Under the pieces are notes generated by a model that was given only the letters and a program-made list of their open reading frames with translations, did not search any database and had not been told where the DNA came from. Below are positions 9,485 through 18,141 of a DNA stretch of 64,000 nucleotides, piece after piece. The stretch comes from Terriglobia bacterium (GTDB lineage Bacteria > Pseudomonadota > Alphaproteobacteria > Acetobacterales > Acetobacteraceae): positions 1-64,000 of the forward strand of contig JAIMBF010000007.1 of the NCBI GenBank assembly GCA_023511585.1, given 5' to 3'. The stretch's first letter is position 1. Each line of letters begins with the position of its first letter. The position numbers and the translations under genes were made by a program.

Positions 9485-10723
9485 TCAGAATTGAGGCGTA
9501 TATTGTTTGTGTTGATTGGGATTAGCGATCAGATCGCAGACTTTCATCGTATCAACCGGCGCGATGTTTGAAAAGCTCTCCAGGATGTCGAATCCGTGCT
9601 TGTCATTGACTTTGGCGAGATGGGCGCTGTGCACCACGTGATGGCTTTTCGGGTCGAGCGTGATATGGCCTTCCGGGGAGTCGAAAGCGATTCCGCTTTC
9701 TAATGCCGCGATTACGGCCTTGCTTTCCAGCGAACGCGCTTTGTTGACCGCCTCTGCCCATATATGCCAGCCGTTCCACACCGTGCAGGCGGAATCGGTA
9801 ATGTAGGGATAGTTCGCGCCGAACCGCTTGTGCCAGGCCGCGACCCATGCCTTGTTCACGGGGTTATCGAGTTCTTGAAAATATGGGTAGATGACGACGA
9901 TGCCTTCGGCTTCTTCCGGCCGGAGCACCACCTGCTCGTTGCCGAGCCCAAACGTTGCGGAAACGATCGCCATTCTGCCCTTAAGGCCGGCGGCGGCGAA
10001 TTGGCGATAAAACGCAATGTGATTGCCGCCGACCAGAAGCGACATCACCACGTCCGGCTTGACGGTCTGCAGACGCTGGATAACTGAATCAAAATTCACG
10101 ACGTCGAGGGGGATGAATTCCTCTCCGAGAAGCTGACCGCCTGCCTCTTTGAGATAGACTTTCACCCAATCGGCGGAGATATGGCCGTAGTTATAATCGG
10201 CGGCAAGCGTGTAGACTTTTTTCCCGTATTTTTTCGTTGCCCACGGAATCAAGACGCCGAGTTGCTGGGCAGGGGTCACCCCGGTGCAAAACACCAGTTT
10301 ATCGCAGACGCCGCCTTCGTACTGCTCATTGTAGAAATACACGGCGCCATATTTATCAACCATCGGCCGGACAGCTTCGCGCGAGGCGCTGGTAATGCCG
10401 CCCATCAGCACCGCAACTTTGTCTTCCAGAATCAGTTTGACGGCGTTCTGGGCGTAAATCTGGTTGTTGGACTGGCAGTCGGTTTGAATGAGCCGAAGCT
10501 TGCGGCCTAGCACGCCGCCCGTTTCGTTAATGTGATCGATGGCAAAGCGGGTGGCATCGATCATCGGCAGCCCGTAAATGTTGATAGGCCCCGTGGCATC
10601 CAGAATGCTGCCGACAGGTATTTCATCCGCAGCAACGCCCGTTTTTCCAAGCAGCGTTGCTCCCGCAGCGATCATACCCGTTCCGAGTAGATAACGCATC
10701 ACTTCGCGACGCAATATCGACAT
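9485..10723 (-). CDS. Periplasmic amide/urea-type substrate-binding protein, UrtA/AmiC-like
   Basis: A 412-residue solute-binding protein with a leader containing a double arginine-free hydrophobic stretch (YLLGTGMIAAGATLLGKTG). The mature part begins IPVGSILDATGPINIYG, typical of the urea/short-chain-amide (FmdD/UrtA/AmiC) group. Key features are the QTDCQSNNQIYAQ strand and VLMGGITSASREAVRP. GGGAGGAAG lies upstream of the ATG at 10723. The ligand is probably a small amide, urea or ureide, judging from the neighbouring amidase and carbamoyl-amide hydrolase; urease genes are absent. A transcriptional break is possible in the 145 bases between it and the amidase. Confidence 0.9.
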   Translation of the reverse strand: MSILRREVMRYLLGTGMIAAGATLLGKTGVAADEIPVGSILDATGPINIYGLPMIDATRFAIDHINETGGVLGRKLRLIQTDCQSNNQIYAQNAVKLILEDKVAVLMGGITSASREAVRPMVDKYGAVYFYNEQYEGGVCDKLVFCTGVTPAQQLGVLIPWATKKYGKKVYTLAADYNYGHISADWVKVYLKEAGGQLLGEEFIPLDVVNFDSVIQRLQTVKPDVVMSLLVGGNHIAFYRQFAAAGLKGRMAIVSATFGLGNEQVVLRPEEAEGIVVIYPYFQELDNPVNKAWVAAWHKRFGANYPYITDSACTVWNGWHIWAEAVNKARSLESKAVIAALESGIAFDSPEGHITLDPKSHHVVHSAHLAKVNDKHGFDILESFSNIAPVDTMKVCDLIANPNQHKQYTPQF

Positions 10724-10750
10724 GACTTCCTCCCGTTTTTTCTCTCTGCC

Positions 10751-10775
10751 GTTGGTGTTACGCTGTTGGTGTTAC
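10751..10775. repeat. Two 11-base direct repeats upstream of the binding-protein gene
   Basis: GTTGGTGTTAC occurs at 10751-10761 and again at 10765-10775, 14 bases apart, in the leader of the UrtA-like gene. The spacing is too short for one helical turn multiple plus arms of a classic operator, yet both copies are exact. It may be a regulator site or a chance slippage duplication. Confidence 0.4.
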
Positions 10776-10868
10776 CCGTGGAGCGCCGTTGTAGCCTTCG
10801 TCCGGAGAGTTTTTCCCCACGGATCATGGTGTACCCTATATCCGAAAAGGAACATGTAAAACTCTATA

Positions 10869-12392
10869 CTATCGTTGCTGCCAATCGCCGATTTGTTCGA
10901 AGGCGTGAGCGGCGCGGATCAGAATCACTTCATCAAAGTGACGACTGACGAGCATCATACCGATCGGCAGACCCCGGACCTTGCCGCAGGGGATTGTAAA
11001 CGCCGGATGGCCGGTGACGTCGAATGGGCAAGTATTCTGCTGCATGTTTAACGCGCGATCGACATAAACTTCGCGCGGGGCGGTGGGCGGCGGAATCTCC
11101 GTAGCAGGGAATGGAATAGTCGGCATGGCGATAATGTCGTGGTTCGCGAGTACGGCGTCATACGCATTGCGCAACTTGACGCGAAGGTTCTGCGCTTTCG
11201 CGTGATAACGATTATGATAGTTGGAATGCATATACTCGCCGAGAAGCAGCACAAGCTTTACCGTTTCCGAGACATCGTTGGGGCGGGAATGCCAACCGCG
11301 TGCGAACGCTTCTTGCAGCGACGTGGTATAATAACCCGGCCAATTATTCCCCATCCCGTAACCTTTGATCATCATCTCTGCCGCGCCTTCCAAAATGATC
11401 CCGGTCCATATGTGCGGCCCGTCGTAATGCATAGGGACGGAAACTTCTTCAATCTCGGCGCCAAGATGGCGGAACTCCGCAATTGCATCGCGCACCTTGC
11501 GATCTGTCTCTGCATCGCTAAGCGGATGCCCAAAACCTTCCTTCAACACCGCGATGCGAAGGCCCCTGACGTCTTTCTGTAAGGCGCCGAGATAGTCGCC
11601 AACCCTGGCGTTTATTGTGCGCGGATCGAGCGGATCCGGTCCGGCAATGGCGGTCAGCAGCCGAGCAACGTTTTCGACGTTCGAACAAATCGGCCCGCAA
11701 TGATCGACGGAATACGCTATTGGCATCGCGCCGGTCATCGGCACTAGGCCCCAGGTGGGTTTGAGACCATAAACCCCGCACCAAGCCGAAGGCGTGCGGA
11801 TCGAACCGCCTTGATCGCCGCCGAGGGCCATTTCCACCTCGCCGGTTGCCACCAAAACCGCGCTTCCGTTGGAAGACCCACCGGCGGAATAGGCAGGATT
11901 ATAAGGGTTGCGAACAGGACCGGTGGCACAAGTATGGCTGCCTGCGGAGAAACATAAATCCTCGCACGCGGCTTTGCCGGCGATAATCCCTCCGGCATCC
12001 AGCACGCGGGTGACCACGGTCGCGTCGACATCGGGCACATAGCCTTCCAGCACGCGCGAGCCGTTCATCATCGGCACGCCGGCGACGCAAATACAATCTT
12101 TAACCGCCACACGCTTGCCGGCGAGCACGCCATCGGAGGCGCCTTTGATCTCCGTTTTCCAATACCAGGCGTTGAAGGGGTTTTCCTCGGGCGTCGGGCG
12201 ATGGCCGGGAAGCCTTGGATAGCGCACCGGCAATTTCGGTTCCGGCAATTCATCAAGCCGCGCGTAGGAAGCCAGAGCGCCGCCCATTAGCCCACGAAAT
12301 GAGACAGCGTCTTCCTCGCTCAACCGGATGCCGAAGCGCGCGGCAAGCTCAAGCACTTCTTCGATGCTTGGCAAGCGTAGACCGATGGCCAT
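10869..12392 (-). CDS. Amidase (amidase signature family)
   Basis: A 507-residue amidase with the Ser-cisSer-Lys triad: Lys in AVKDCICVAG, the serine-rich loop SAGGSSNGSAV, and GGDQGGSIRTP. Alignment from memory places it with the roughly 520-residue amidases found near nitrile hydratases in Rhodococcus (shared phrases VPMMNGSR, EDLCFSAG, DVTGHPAF). It hydrolyses an amide to acid plus ammonia. I start at ATG 12392, preceded by AAGGAAG; the longer frame to 12431 starts inside the intergenic gap. It lies between the carbamoyl-amide hydrolase (31 bases upstream) and the importer genes, so it probably acts on the imported amide or on a product of the first hydrolase. Confidence 0.9.
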   Translation of the reverse strand: MAIGLRLPSIEEVLELAARFGIRLSEEDAVSFRGLMGGALASYARLDELPEPKLPVRYPRLPGHRPTPEENPFNAWYWKTEIKGASDGVLAGKRVAVKDCICVAGVPMMNGSRVLEGYVPDVDATVVTRVLDAGGIIAGKAACEDLCFSAGSHTCATGPVRNPYNPAYSAGGSSNGSAVLVATGEVEMALGGDQGGSIRTPSAWCGVYGLKPTWGLVPMTGAMPIAYSVDHCGPICSNVENVARLLTAIAGPDPLDPRTINARVGDYLGALQKDVRGLRIAVLKEGFGHPLSDAETDRKVRDAIAEFRHLGAEIEEVSVPMHYDGPHIWTGIILEGAAEMMIKGYGMGNNWPGYYTTSLQEAFARGWHSRPNDVSETVKLVLLLGEYMHSNYHNRYHAKAQNLRVKLRNAYDAVLANHDIIAMPTIPFPATEIPPPTAPREVYVDRALNMQQNTCPFDVTGHPAFTIPCGKVRGLPIGMMLVSRHFDEVILIRAAHAFEQIGDWQQR

Positions 12393-12423
12393 GAGATGCT
12401 TCCTTTGCTGTATCTTTTTTTGC

Positions 12424-13107
12424 TCAAGCACGTGAGTGCGGCGGCAAGCCTGAGGCCGACGCGAGGGTGGCGAGCGATTGCTTGCGCAACTCCGCGATCA
12501 CCTGTTCCGTCGGCAGTACATCCGCGTATTTTGCTTGCATGTCAAAAAGATTGGCGTGATGCGGGGCTTCCGCCCGATCAGCGACGGCGGTTTCCGGAAC
12601 AATACAGTAAAAGCCGTATTGGATGGCATCGATAACCGTGGCGCGAATGCAACCGCTGGTGGATGCGCCGCAGACAACAAGCGTATCTACCCGCATAAAC
12701 TGCAGCCGCGAACAGAGATCCGTGCCGAAAAAAGCGGAGGCAAAACGTTTTACGATCAAAGGTTCCGATAAGCGGCGCTCAAGACGGGGATCTACCTCCG
12801 CGGCCGGGGTTCCCATGCGTAAGGCTTTCAAAGCGGGAATTTTGCGAACCCAATGCCCGCCGTCGCGATCCGGATCATCATAGGCGATTGCGGTAAAAAG
12901 AATGGGTAGTTTGCGCTCACGGGCGATATCGAGCAGGCGCCGCGTTTCCGCGATTGCCGAAGATACATCGGCCCCCGTGGGATAACTTGGGTCGGTAAAG
13001 CCGTTGGTGAAGTCCACCACCAGCACGGCCGGCGCCTTACCCCAACCGAGGCGTTCGCCCAGCCCGCGACGCTGATAGAGCTCTTTTGCCGCCTCGAACG
13101 TTTCCAT
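12424..13107 (-). CDS. Isochorismatase-family cysteine hydrolase, N-carbamoylsarcosine amidase-like
   Basis: A 227-residue cysteine hydrolase. The catalytic triad is visible as Asp32 (VVDFTNGFTDP), Lys120 (IVKRFASAFFGTDL) and Cys153 (ASTSGCIRATVID). The DFTNGF and SGCIRATV phrases match N-carbamoylsarcosine amidase and related carbamoyl-amide or biuret-type hydrolases rather than isochorismatase itself. It heads the minus-strand unit with the amidase and importer. Candidate substrates are carbamoylated amines, biuret or maleamate-like amides; sequence alone cannot choose. The upstream region to 13281 is the divergent promoter shared with the PuuE-like gene. Confidence 0.85.
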   Translation of the reverse strand: METFEAAKELYQRRGLGERLGWGKAPAVLVVDFTNGFTDPSYPTGADVSSAIAETRRLLDIARERKLPILFTAIAYDDPDRDGGHWVRKIPALKALRMGTPAAEVDPRLERRLSEPLIVKRFASAFFGTDLCSRLQFMRVDTLVVCGASTSGCIRATVIDAIQYGFYCIVPETAVADRAEAPHHANLFDMQAKYADVLPTEQVIAELRKQSLATLASASGLPPHSRA

Positions 13108-13281
13108 ATCGGATAACCGTTATCGTGAAGCTCACTTCCGACTTCCGCGAAATGGTATCCGGTTGAGGATTGACGAGTCAATCGCATGAGCTCAACATAA
13201 TTGCGAAAAAATCTTGTTCGTTATTCAGCTTTTGGTTGCTTGCGGGGCAGACCATAAAATTGGTTGAGGGGGAATAGAACC

Positions 13282-14205
13282 ATGACCACGGCATTAGAGC
13301 CGCAACGCGATCTTGTCGGCTATGCTAACACACCTCCGCGAGGGCGATGGCCGAATGGTTCACGTTTGGCCGTATCGATTGTGGTGAACTACGAGGAAGG
13401 CTCGGAGCGGTCATTGGCAATGGGGGATCCCGATCAAGAAGCCATGACCGAATGGGGCAATTACCCGATGCCTCCGCACATCCGCAATCTTGCGATGGAG
13501 TCCATGTACGAATACGGCGCACGGGTCGGCGTTTGGCGCATCTTGGAAATGCTTGCAGAGGCCGGGGTGCACGCAACTTTCTTCGCATGCGCGCTGGCGT
13601 TCGAGCAGAACCCGGCGGTCGCGCGCGCCGCCGTTGACGCCGGGCACGAAATTTGCAGCCACGGCTATCGTTGGGAAGAAGTTTTTCGGCTGAGCGAGCA
13701 GGAGGAGCGCGAGCATATCCGGCTCGCCGTCGAATCCTTTCAAAAGACCTGCGGCAAGCGCCCGGTGGGCTGGTATTGCCGCTACGGTGCCAGCACGCGC
13801 ACGCGGCGTTTGGTTGTCGAGGAAGGCGGCTTTTTATACGATTCCGACGCTTATAACGATGATGTTCCTTATTTTGTAGAAGTTTCGGGCAAACGGCATC
13901 TTGTCGTTCCCTATACGCCCGATATCAACGATTTTTGTTTTTGGAACAGTCCAGGATTTGTGCAAGCCGATGACTTTTTCATTTACCTCAAGGAATCATT
14001 TGATGTCCTCTATGCCGAGGCGGCGCGCTATACGCGCATGATGTCGATCGGGTTGCATCCGCGGATCATCGGCCGGCCGGGGAGGATACGCGGACTGCGC
14101 CGATTTATCGATTACGCCAAGCAATTCCCCGACGTTTGGTTTGCCACGCGCGAGGAAATCGCGCGCGCGTGGTTGCAGCAATATGGCGAACCGGCCGGCT
14201 CTTGA
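13282..14205 (+). CDS. Polysaccharide-deacetylase-fold hydrolase, PuuE allantoinase-like
   Basis: A 307-residue NodB-fold protein. The N-terminal DLVGYANTPPRGRWPNGSR, VNYEEGSE and MESMYEYGARVGVWRI are hallmarks of PuuE, the metal-independent allantoinase, and relatives that open cyclic ureides. HEICSHGYRW is the NodB motif 2 equivalent. The start at 13282 follows GAGGGGG; the frame extends slightly upstream without a better site. It is divergent from the amidase unit and leads a plus-strand run of genes. It probably hydrolyses a cyclic amide or ureide, but allantoin is not proven. Confidence 0.85.
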   Translation: MTTALEPQRDLVGYANTPPRGRWPNGSRLAVSIVVNYEEGSERSLAMGDPDQEAMTEWGNYPMPPHIRNLAMESMYEYGARVGVWRILEMLAEAGVHATFFACALAFEQNPAVARAAVDAGHEICSHGYRWEEVFRLSEQEEREHIRLAVESFQKTCGKRPVGWYCRYGASTRTRRLVVEEGGFLYDSDAYNDDVPYFVEVSGKRHLVVPYTPDINDFCFWNSPGFVQADDFFIYLKESFDVLYAEAARYTRMMSIGLHPRIIGRPGRIRGLRRFIDYAKQFPDVWFATREEIARAWLQQYGEPAGS

Positions 14206-14251
14206 GAAAACAGACACAAACAAACCCGCCCGAAGGGCAGAGGAGAAAACC

Positions 14252-15358
14252 ATGAAAGCGTTTCGCATCCTTGCTTTTGGCTTGTTATGCGCGGCCTTCG
14301 CCGGAAGTGCACGTGCCCAAAACCCGGCCGTTGCCGCGGCGGAACAGCGGCTTGCGCCCTATCGCAAACTGCCGGAATTCGTCGCCGCCGGCCCGGCTTT
14401 CGATGCTCGCCATTGCATGGAAGGCAAATCCATTTTGGGCATTCCGGTTTCCAGCGCCAATCCGTTTACGAAAAACATCTACATCGCAATGGCGGCGGTG
14501 GCCAAAAAAGTGGGTTTCAAATTCACCGAGTGGGAGAATCAGGGCCAACCCTCGCAATGGGTGCAGGGCATGAATTATGCCATCAACAACAAGTATAACC
14601 TGATTGACCTGCTCGGCGGCACCGATCCCAAAGTGTTGGCGCCGCAGGTGAAGGCGGCGACCGGCGCCGGGATCAAGGTGATTGCCTCGCACTATAGCGG
14701 ATTTGAGCAGCCGGCCCCGCCCGGGGTGAGCGGGGTGGTGCCGATCGATTATTTCCGCGCGGGCCAATTGCTTGCCGACTGGGCAATCGCGAAAACCGGC
14801 GGGAAAGCGAACGCGCTTGTGATCGTATCGATGGAAGTGAATTCCACCGCCTCCATGCTGAACGGCATTAAGGAGGAATTCGACAAGCTTTGCCCCGATA
14901 CTTGCAAATACAAGGTCATCAACGCTCCCGTGCCGGAATGGTCGACCAAGATTCAACCAAACGTGCAGTCGGCTTTGCTTGCCGATCCTTCCATCAATTA
15001 CATTATCCCGATTTATGATAGCATGTCGCAGTTTGTCGTGCCGGCGGTGACAATTACCGGCAAACAAGACAAAGTGAAGATTGCAACCTTCAACGGCACG
15101 CCGTTCGTTCTCGGTTTGGTGCAGCAAGGCAAGGTGGAGATGGATATCGGCGAAAATCTCGACTGGATCGGTCATGCGATTGCCGATGCGGAAATGCGCA
15201 TTCTGTGCGGCCTGCCGGAGGTGAAGGACCCGAAAATCCCGTTTTATATTTTCGATCGGACGAATGCCGATGCCGCCGGCCACCCGCCGCAACTTTCCAC
15301 CGGCTACGGCAACGCTTACATTGAAGGCTATCGCAAGCTATGGCAGCTTGCGGATTAG
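14252..15358 (+). CDS. Sugar-type periplasmic binding protein (RbsB-like)
   Basis: A 368-residue periplasmic binding protein of the type I fold, with a Sec signal (ILAFGLLCAAFAGSARAQ). Landmarks are ILGIPVSSANPFTKNIYIAM and IKVIASHYSG, and a hinge region INYIIPIYDSMSQFV. The start has AGGAGAAAACC upstream. The RbsB group binds sugars but also purine nucleosides and other cyclic compounds, so with the PuuE-like neighbour a heterocyclic ligand is as plausible as a sugar. The permease follows 61 bases downstream. No ATPase gene is present in this unit. Confidence 0.88.
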   Translation: MKAFRILAFGLLCAAFAGSARAQNPAVAAAEQRLAPYRKLPEFVAAGPAFDARHCMEGKSILGIPVSSANPFTKNIYIAMAAVAKKVGFKFTEWENQGQPSQWVQGMNYAINNKYNLIDLLGGTDPKVLAPQVKAATGAGIKVIASHYSGFEQPAPPGVSGVVPIDYFRAGQLLADWAIAKTGGKANALVIVSMEVNSTASMLNGIKEEFDKLCPDTCKYKVINAPVPEWSTKIQPNVQSALLADPSINYIIPIYDSMSQFVVPAVTITGKQDKVKIATFNGTPFVLGLVQQGKVEMDIGENLDWIGHAIADAEMRILCGLPEVKDPKIPFYIFDRTNADAAGHPPQLSTGYGNAYIEGYRKLWQLAD

Positions 15359-15419
15359 GCGGGAAATCGCAAAGCGAAAAGCGGATGCCCCGAAGCGTGT
15401 CTCGAATGGAAACGGGCGC

Positions 15420-16433
15420 ATGAGGAGCGTGTCGAAACCGGTGCCGATGCGGCCAACGCGCGCCTCGGAGCCGCTTCGCGGCGCGCTGGTGGAGTGGGCC
15501 GAACGGCTGGGCTTGTTCATTGCATGGGCAGCAACCATTGCGATGTTCGGCTTGATTACGCCGGAGACCTTCTTCACCTGGGCCAATTTCTCCACCATTC
15601 TCGGCTCGCAGGCCGTTCTTGTCGTGCTGACGCTCGGCCTGCTGGTGCCGCTTACCGCGGGAGATTACGATCTCTCCATGGCCAGCGTGTTGACGTTGAG
15701 TTCGATGATTATCGCCGTGCTCAACGTCAACCATCAAATCCCGATCGGGATTGCGGTCGGCGTCGCTCTTGCGGTCGGGCTGCTGACCGGTTTTCTCAAC
15801 GGATTTTTCATTCTGTATTTCCGCATTCACTCGCTGATCGTAACGCTCGGTATCGGCACGTTCTTGCACGGGATCACATTGTGGATTTCGGATTCCATGA
15901 CCATCAGCGGCATTTCCGCCGCTTTGGTCAATGCCGTGATCGTCTGGCGTTTTCTCGGCGTTCCTTTGGAATTTTATTACGCCATGGCCGTGTGCATTGC
16001 CATCTGGTATGTGTTTTCCTACACCGCCATGGGCCGGCGCGTGCTTTTTGTCGGGCGTGGGCGCGAGGTCGCGCGGCTGAGCGGCATCCATGTCGACCGC
16101 GTGCGTTGGGGGGCGCTGATCACCTCGGGGTTTTTGAGCAGCCTTGCCGGGGTGCTCTATGCCGGTACCACCGGCGCGGCCGACCCGAGTTCCGGCCTGA
16201 CCTATTTGTTACCGGCATTTGCCGCGGCGTTTTTGGGTTCCACCAGCATCGAGCCGGGCCGCTTCAACCCTTGGGGAGCGACCGTTGCCGTGTATTTCCT
16301 CGTCACCGGCATTACCGGGCTTTCGATCTTGGGGGTGCGCACTTTCGTGCAAGATCTCTTTTACGGCGGCGCTCTTGTGGTGGCGGTCGCGTTATCGCAA
16401 ATTGTCCGCGGGCGCGAGGAACGCCCGCAATAA
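15420..16433 (+). CDS. ABC transporter permease, RbsC-like
   Basis: A roughly 337-residue membrane protein with about nine segments. It carries the RbsC hallmarks LTAGDYDLSMASVLTLSS and VGRGREVARLSGIHV, and a C-terminal GVRTFVQDLFYGGALVVAVALSQ. The start is uncertain within 15420-15447. Its ATPase is missing from this operon; the only RbsA-type ATPase in the window is at 37458-38954. It may share that ATPase or use one elsewhere. Confidence 0.88.
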   Translation: MRSVSKPVPMRPTRASEPLRGALVEWAERLGLFIAWAATIAMFGLITPETFFTWANFSTILGSQAVLVVLTLGLLVPLTAGDYDLSMASVLTLSSMIIAVLNVNHQIPIGIAVGVALAVGLLTGFLNGFFILYFRIHSLIVTLGIGTFLHGITLWISDSMTISGISAALVNAVIVWRFLGVPLEFYYAMAVCIAIWYVFSYTAMGRRVLFVGRGREVARLSGIHVDRVRWGALITSGFLSSLAGVLYAGTTGAADPSSGLTYLLPAFAAAFLGSTSIEPGRFNPWGATVAVYFLVTGITGLSILGVRTFVQDLFYGGALVVAVALSQIVRGREERPQ

Positions 16434-16512
16434 GGCCGCAACGCCGTTTGCGGAAAGGCGCAAACGCTGAGGCTTGCCAAAGCAGAAACATCCCACGTCG
16501 GAGGAACGCGCA

Positions 16513-18141
16513 ATGCTGCCGAAGGGTTCCAGTTACGAAGAAGTGCTGCGCCGGTTCGCCTGGCAGGTTCCGCAACGCTACAATATCGGCGTCGATGTCT
16601 GCGATCGGCAAAGGGGCGATGCGCTGGCGCTGATTTTTCATGACAAGGGGCGGCCCGAGCAGCGCTACACCTTTGCGGATATCAAGCGGCTTTCCAATCA
16701 GTTTGCCAATGTCTTGCAGGCTTACGGCCTCAAGCGCGGGGATCGGATCGGGGTTCTGCTGCCGCAGGCTCCGGAAACCGCGATTGCGCATGTCGCGGCT
16801 TGGAAGCTTGGGCTGATTTCCATCCCGCTCTTTACCTTGTTCGGCGAGGACGCGTTGGAGTTCCGCCTTGCCAACAGCGGCGCCAAAGCGGTGCTGAGCG
16901 ATGAAGCCGGCTGCGCCAAGCTTGCGGCCATCCGCGACCGCCTTCCCGAGCTCCAGGTGGTCTTCACCACCGCGGGCGGCGGGGCGGGGTTCGTCTCCTT
17001 CCACGCCGAACTCGCGCGCGCCAGCACGAATTTTACCCCCCTCGAGACATCCGCCGATGATCCGGCCGTGATTATTTATACGTCCGGCACCACCGGCAGC
17101 CCCAAGGGGGCGCTGCATGCGCATCGCGTGCTTTTGGGCCATCTGCCCGGCGTGGAAATGCCGCATGAGTTTTTCCCCAAGCCCGGGGATTTGTTCTGGA
17201 CCCCGGCCGATTGGGCATGGATCGGCGGGCTCTTTGATGTGCTGATGCCGTCTTGGCATCACGGTGTGCCGGTGCTTGCCTATCGCGCCGCCAAGTTCGA
17301 CCCCGAAGAAGCCTTTGCCCTGATGGCGAAATACGGCGTGCGGAACGCCTTTTTGCCGCCCACCGCCTTGAAACTGATGCGCCAGTACGCCGGAGCGAAA
17401 CCGCAGCCGGGGGTGAAATTGCGCAGCATCGGCAGCGGCGGGGAAACGTTGGGTGAGGAACTTCTGGAGTGGGGGCGCGCGGTCTTCGGCCTTACCATCA
17501 ACGAGTTTTATGGACAGACGGAGTGCAACCTTGTTGTTGCCAATAACGCGCCGCTGTTTCCGGTGCGTGCGGGCTCGATGGGGCGCGCCGTGCCGGGGCA
17601 TGACGTGCGCGTGGTGGACGAGCAGGGCAACCCGCTCCCTGACGGCACGCACGGCCATATTGCCGTCCGCCGGCCGGATCCGGTGATGTTTCTGCAATAT
17701 TGGGGAAACGCAGAAGCCACGCGGGAAAAATTTGCCGGCGAGTTTCTGCTCACCGGCGATCTTGGGCGCAGGGATGAAGACGGATATTTTTGGTTTCTCG
17801 GCCGCAGCGATGACGTGATCACCAGCGCGGGCTACCGCATCGGCCCGGGTGAAATCGAGGATTGCCTGATGAAACACCCGGCTGTGGCGCTGGCCGCCGT
17901 GGTGGGTGTGCCGGATCCGATCCGCACGGAGGTGGTGAAGGCGTTTATTGTTTTGAAGCCGGAGCACCGGCCGAGTGACGCATTGGCACGGGAGATTCAA
18001 GATTTCGTGAAAGTGCGGCTGGCGGCACACGAATACCCGCGTCTTTTGGAATTTGTCGAGTCCCTGCCGATGACGACAACCGGCAAAATCATGCGCCACA
18101 AATTGCGGGAATTGGACAAACGGCGAAATGAGGCAAAATGA
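16513..18141 (+). CDS. Acyl-CoA synthetase (AMP-forming, medium-chain type)
   Basis: A 542-residue ANL-superfamily ligase. The P-loop is IIYTSGTTGSPKGAL, followed by FYGQTECN, LTGDLGRRDEDGYFWFLGRSDDVI and the C-terminal catalytic lysine in TTTGKIMRHKLR. Overall spacing resembles MACS or acetyl-CoA synthetase-like enzymes, which adenylate a carboxylate and load CoA. The start at 16513 is set by GGAGG eight bases upstream. It overlaps the cytochrome gene by ATGA, so the two are translated together, an unusual pairing. The acid it activates is unknown; it may be a product of the amidase or deacetylase upstream. Confidence 0.93.
   Translation: MLPKGSSYEEVLRRFAWQVPQRYNIGVDVCDRQRGDALALIFHDKGRPEQRYTFADIKRLSNQFANVLQAYGLKRGDRIGVLLPQAPETAIAHVAAWKLGLISIPLFTLFGEDALEFRLANSGAKAVLSDEAGCAKLAAIRDRLPELQVVFTTAGGGAGFVSFHAELARASTNFTPLETSADDPAVIIYTSGTTGSPKGALHAHRVLLGHLPGVEMPHEFFPKPGDLFWTPADWAWIGGLFDVLMPSWHHGVPVLAYRAAKFDPEEAFALMAKYGVRNAFLPPTALKLMRQYAGAKPQPGVKLRSIGSGGETLGEELLEWGRAVFGLTINEFYGQTECNLVVANNAPLFPVRAGSMGRAVPGHDVRVVDEQGNPLPDGTHGHIAVRRPDPVMFLQYWGNAEATREKFAGEFLLTGDLGRRDEDGYFWFLGRSDDVITSAGYRIGPGEIEDCLMKHPAVALAAVVGVPDPIRTEVVKAFIVLKPEHRPSDALAREIQDFVKVRLAAHEYPRLLEFVESLPMTTTGKIMRHKLRELDKRRNEAK

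Noticed and set aside
13108-13281. Possible guanidine or other riboswitch upstream of the amide-uptake genes
   Set aside because: I looked for ykkC/guanidine-I motifs in the divergent leader and in 10724-10868 but saw none of the conserved blocks.
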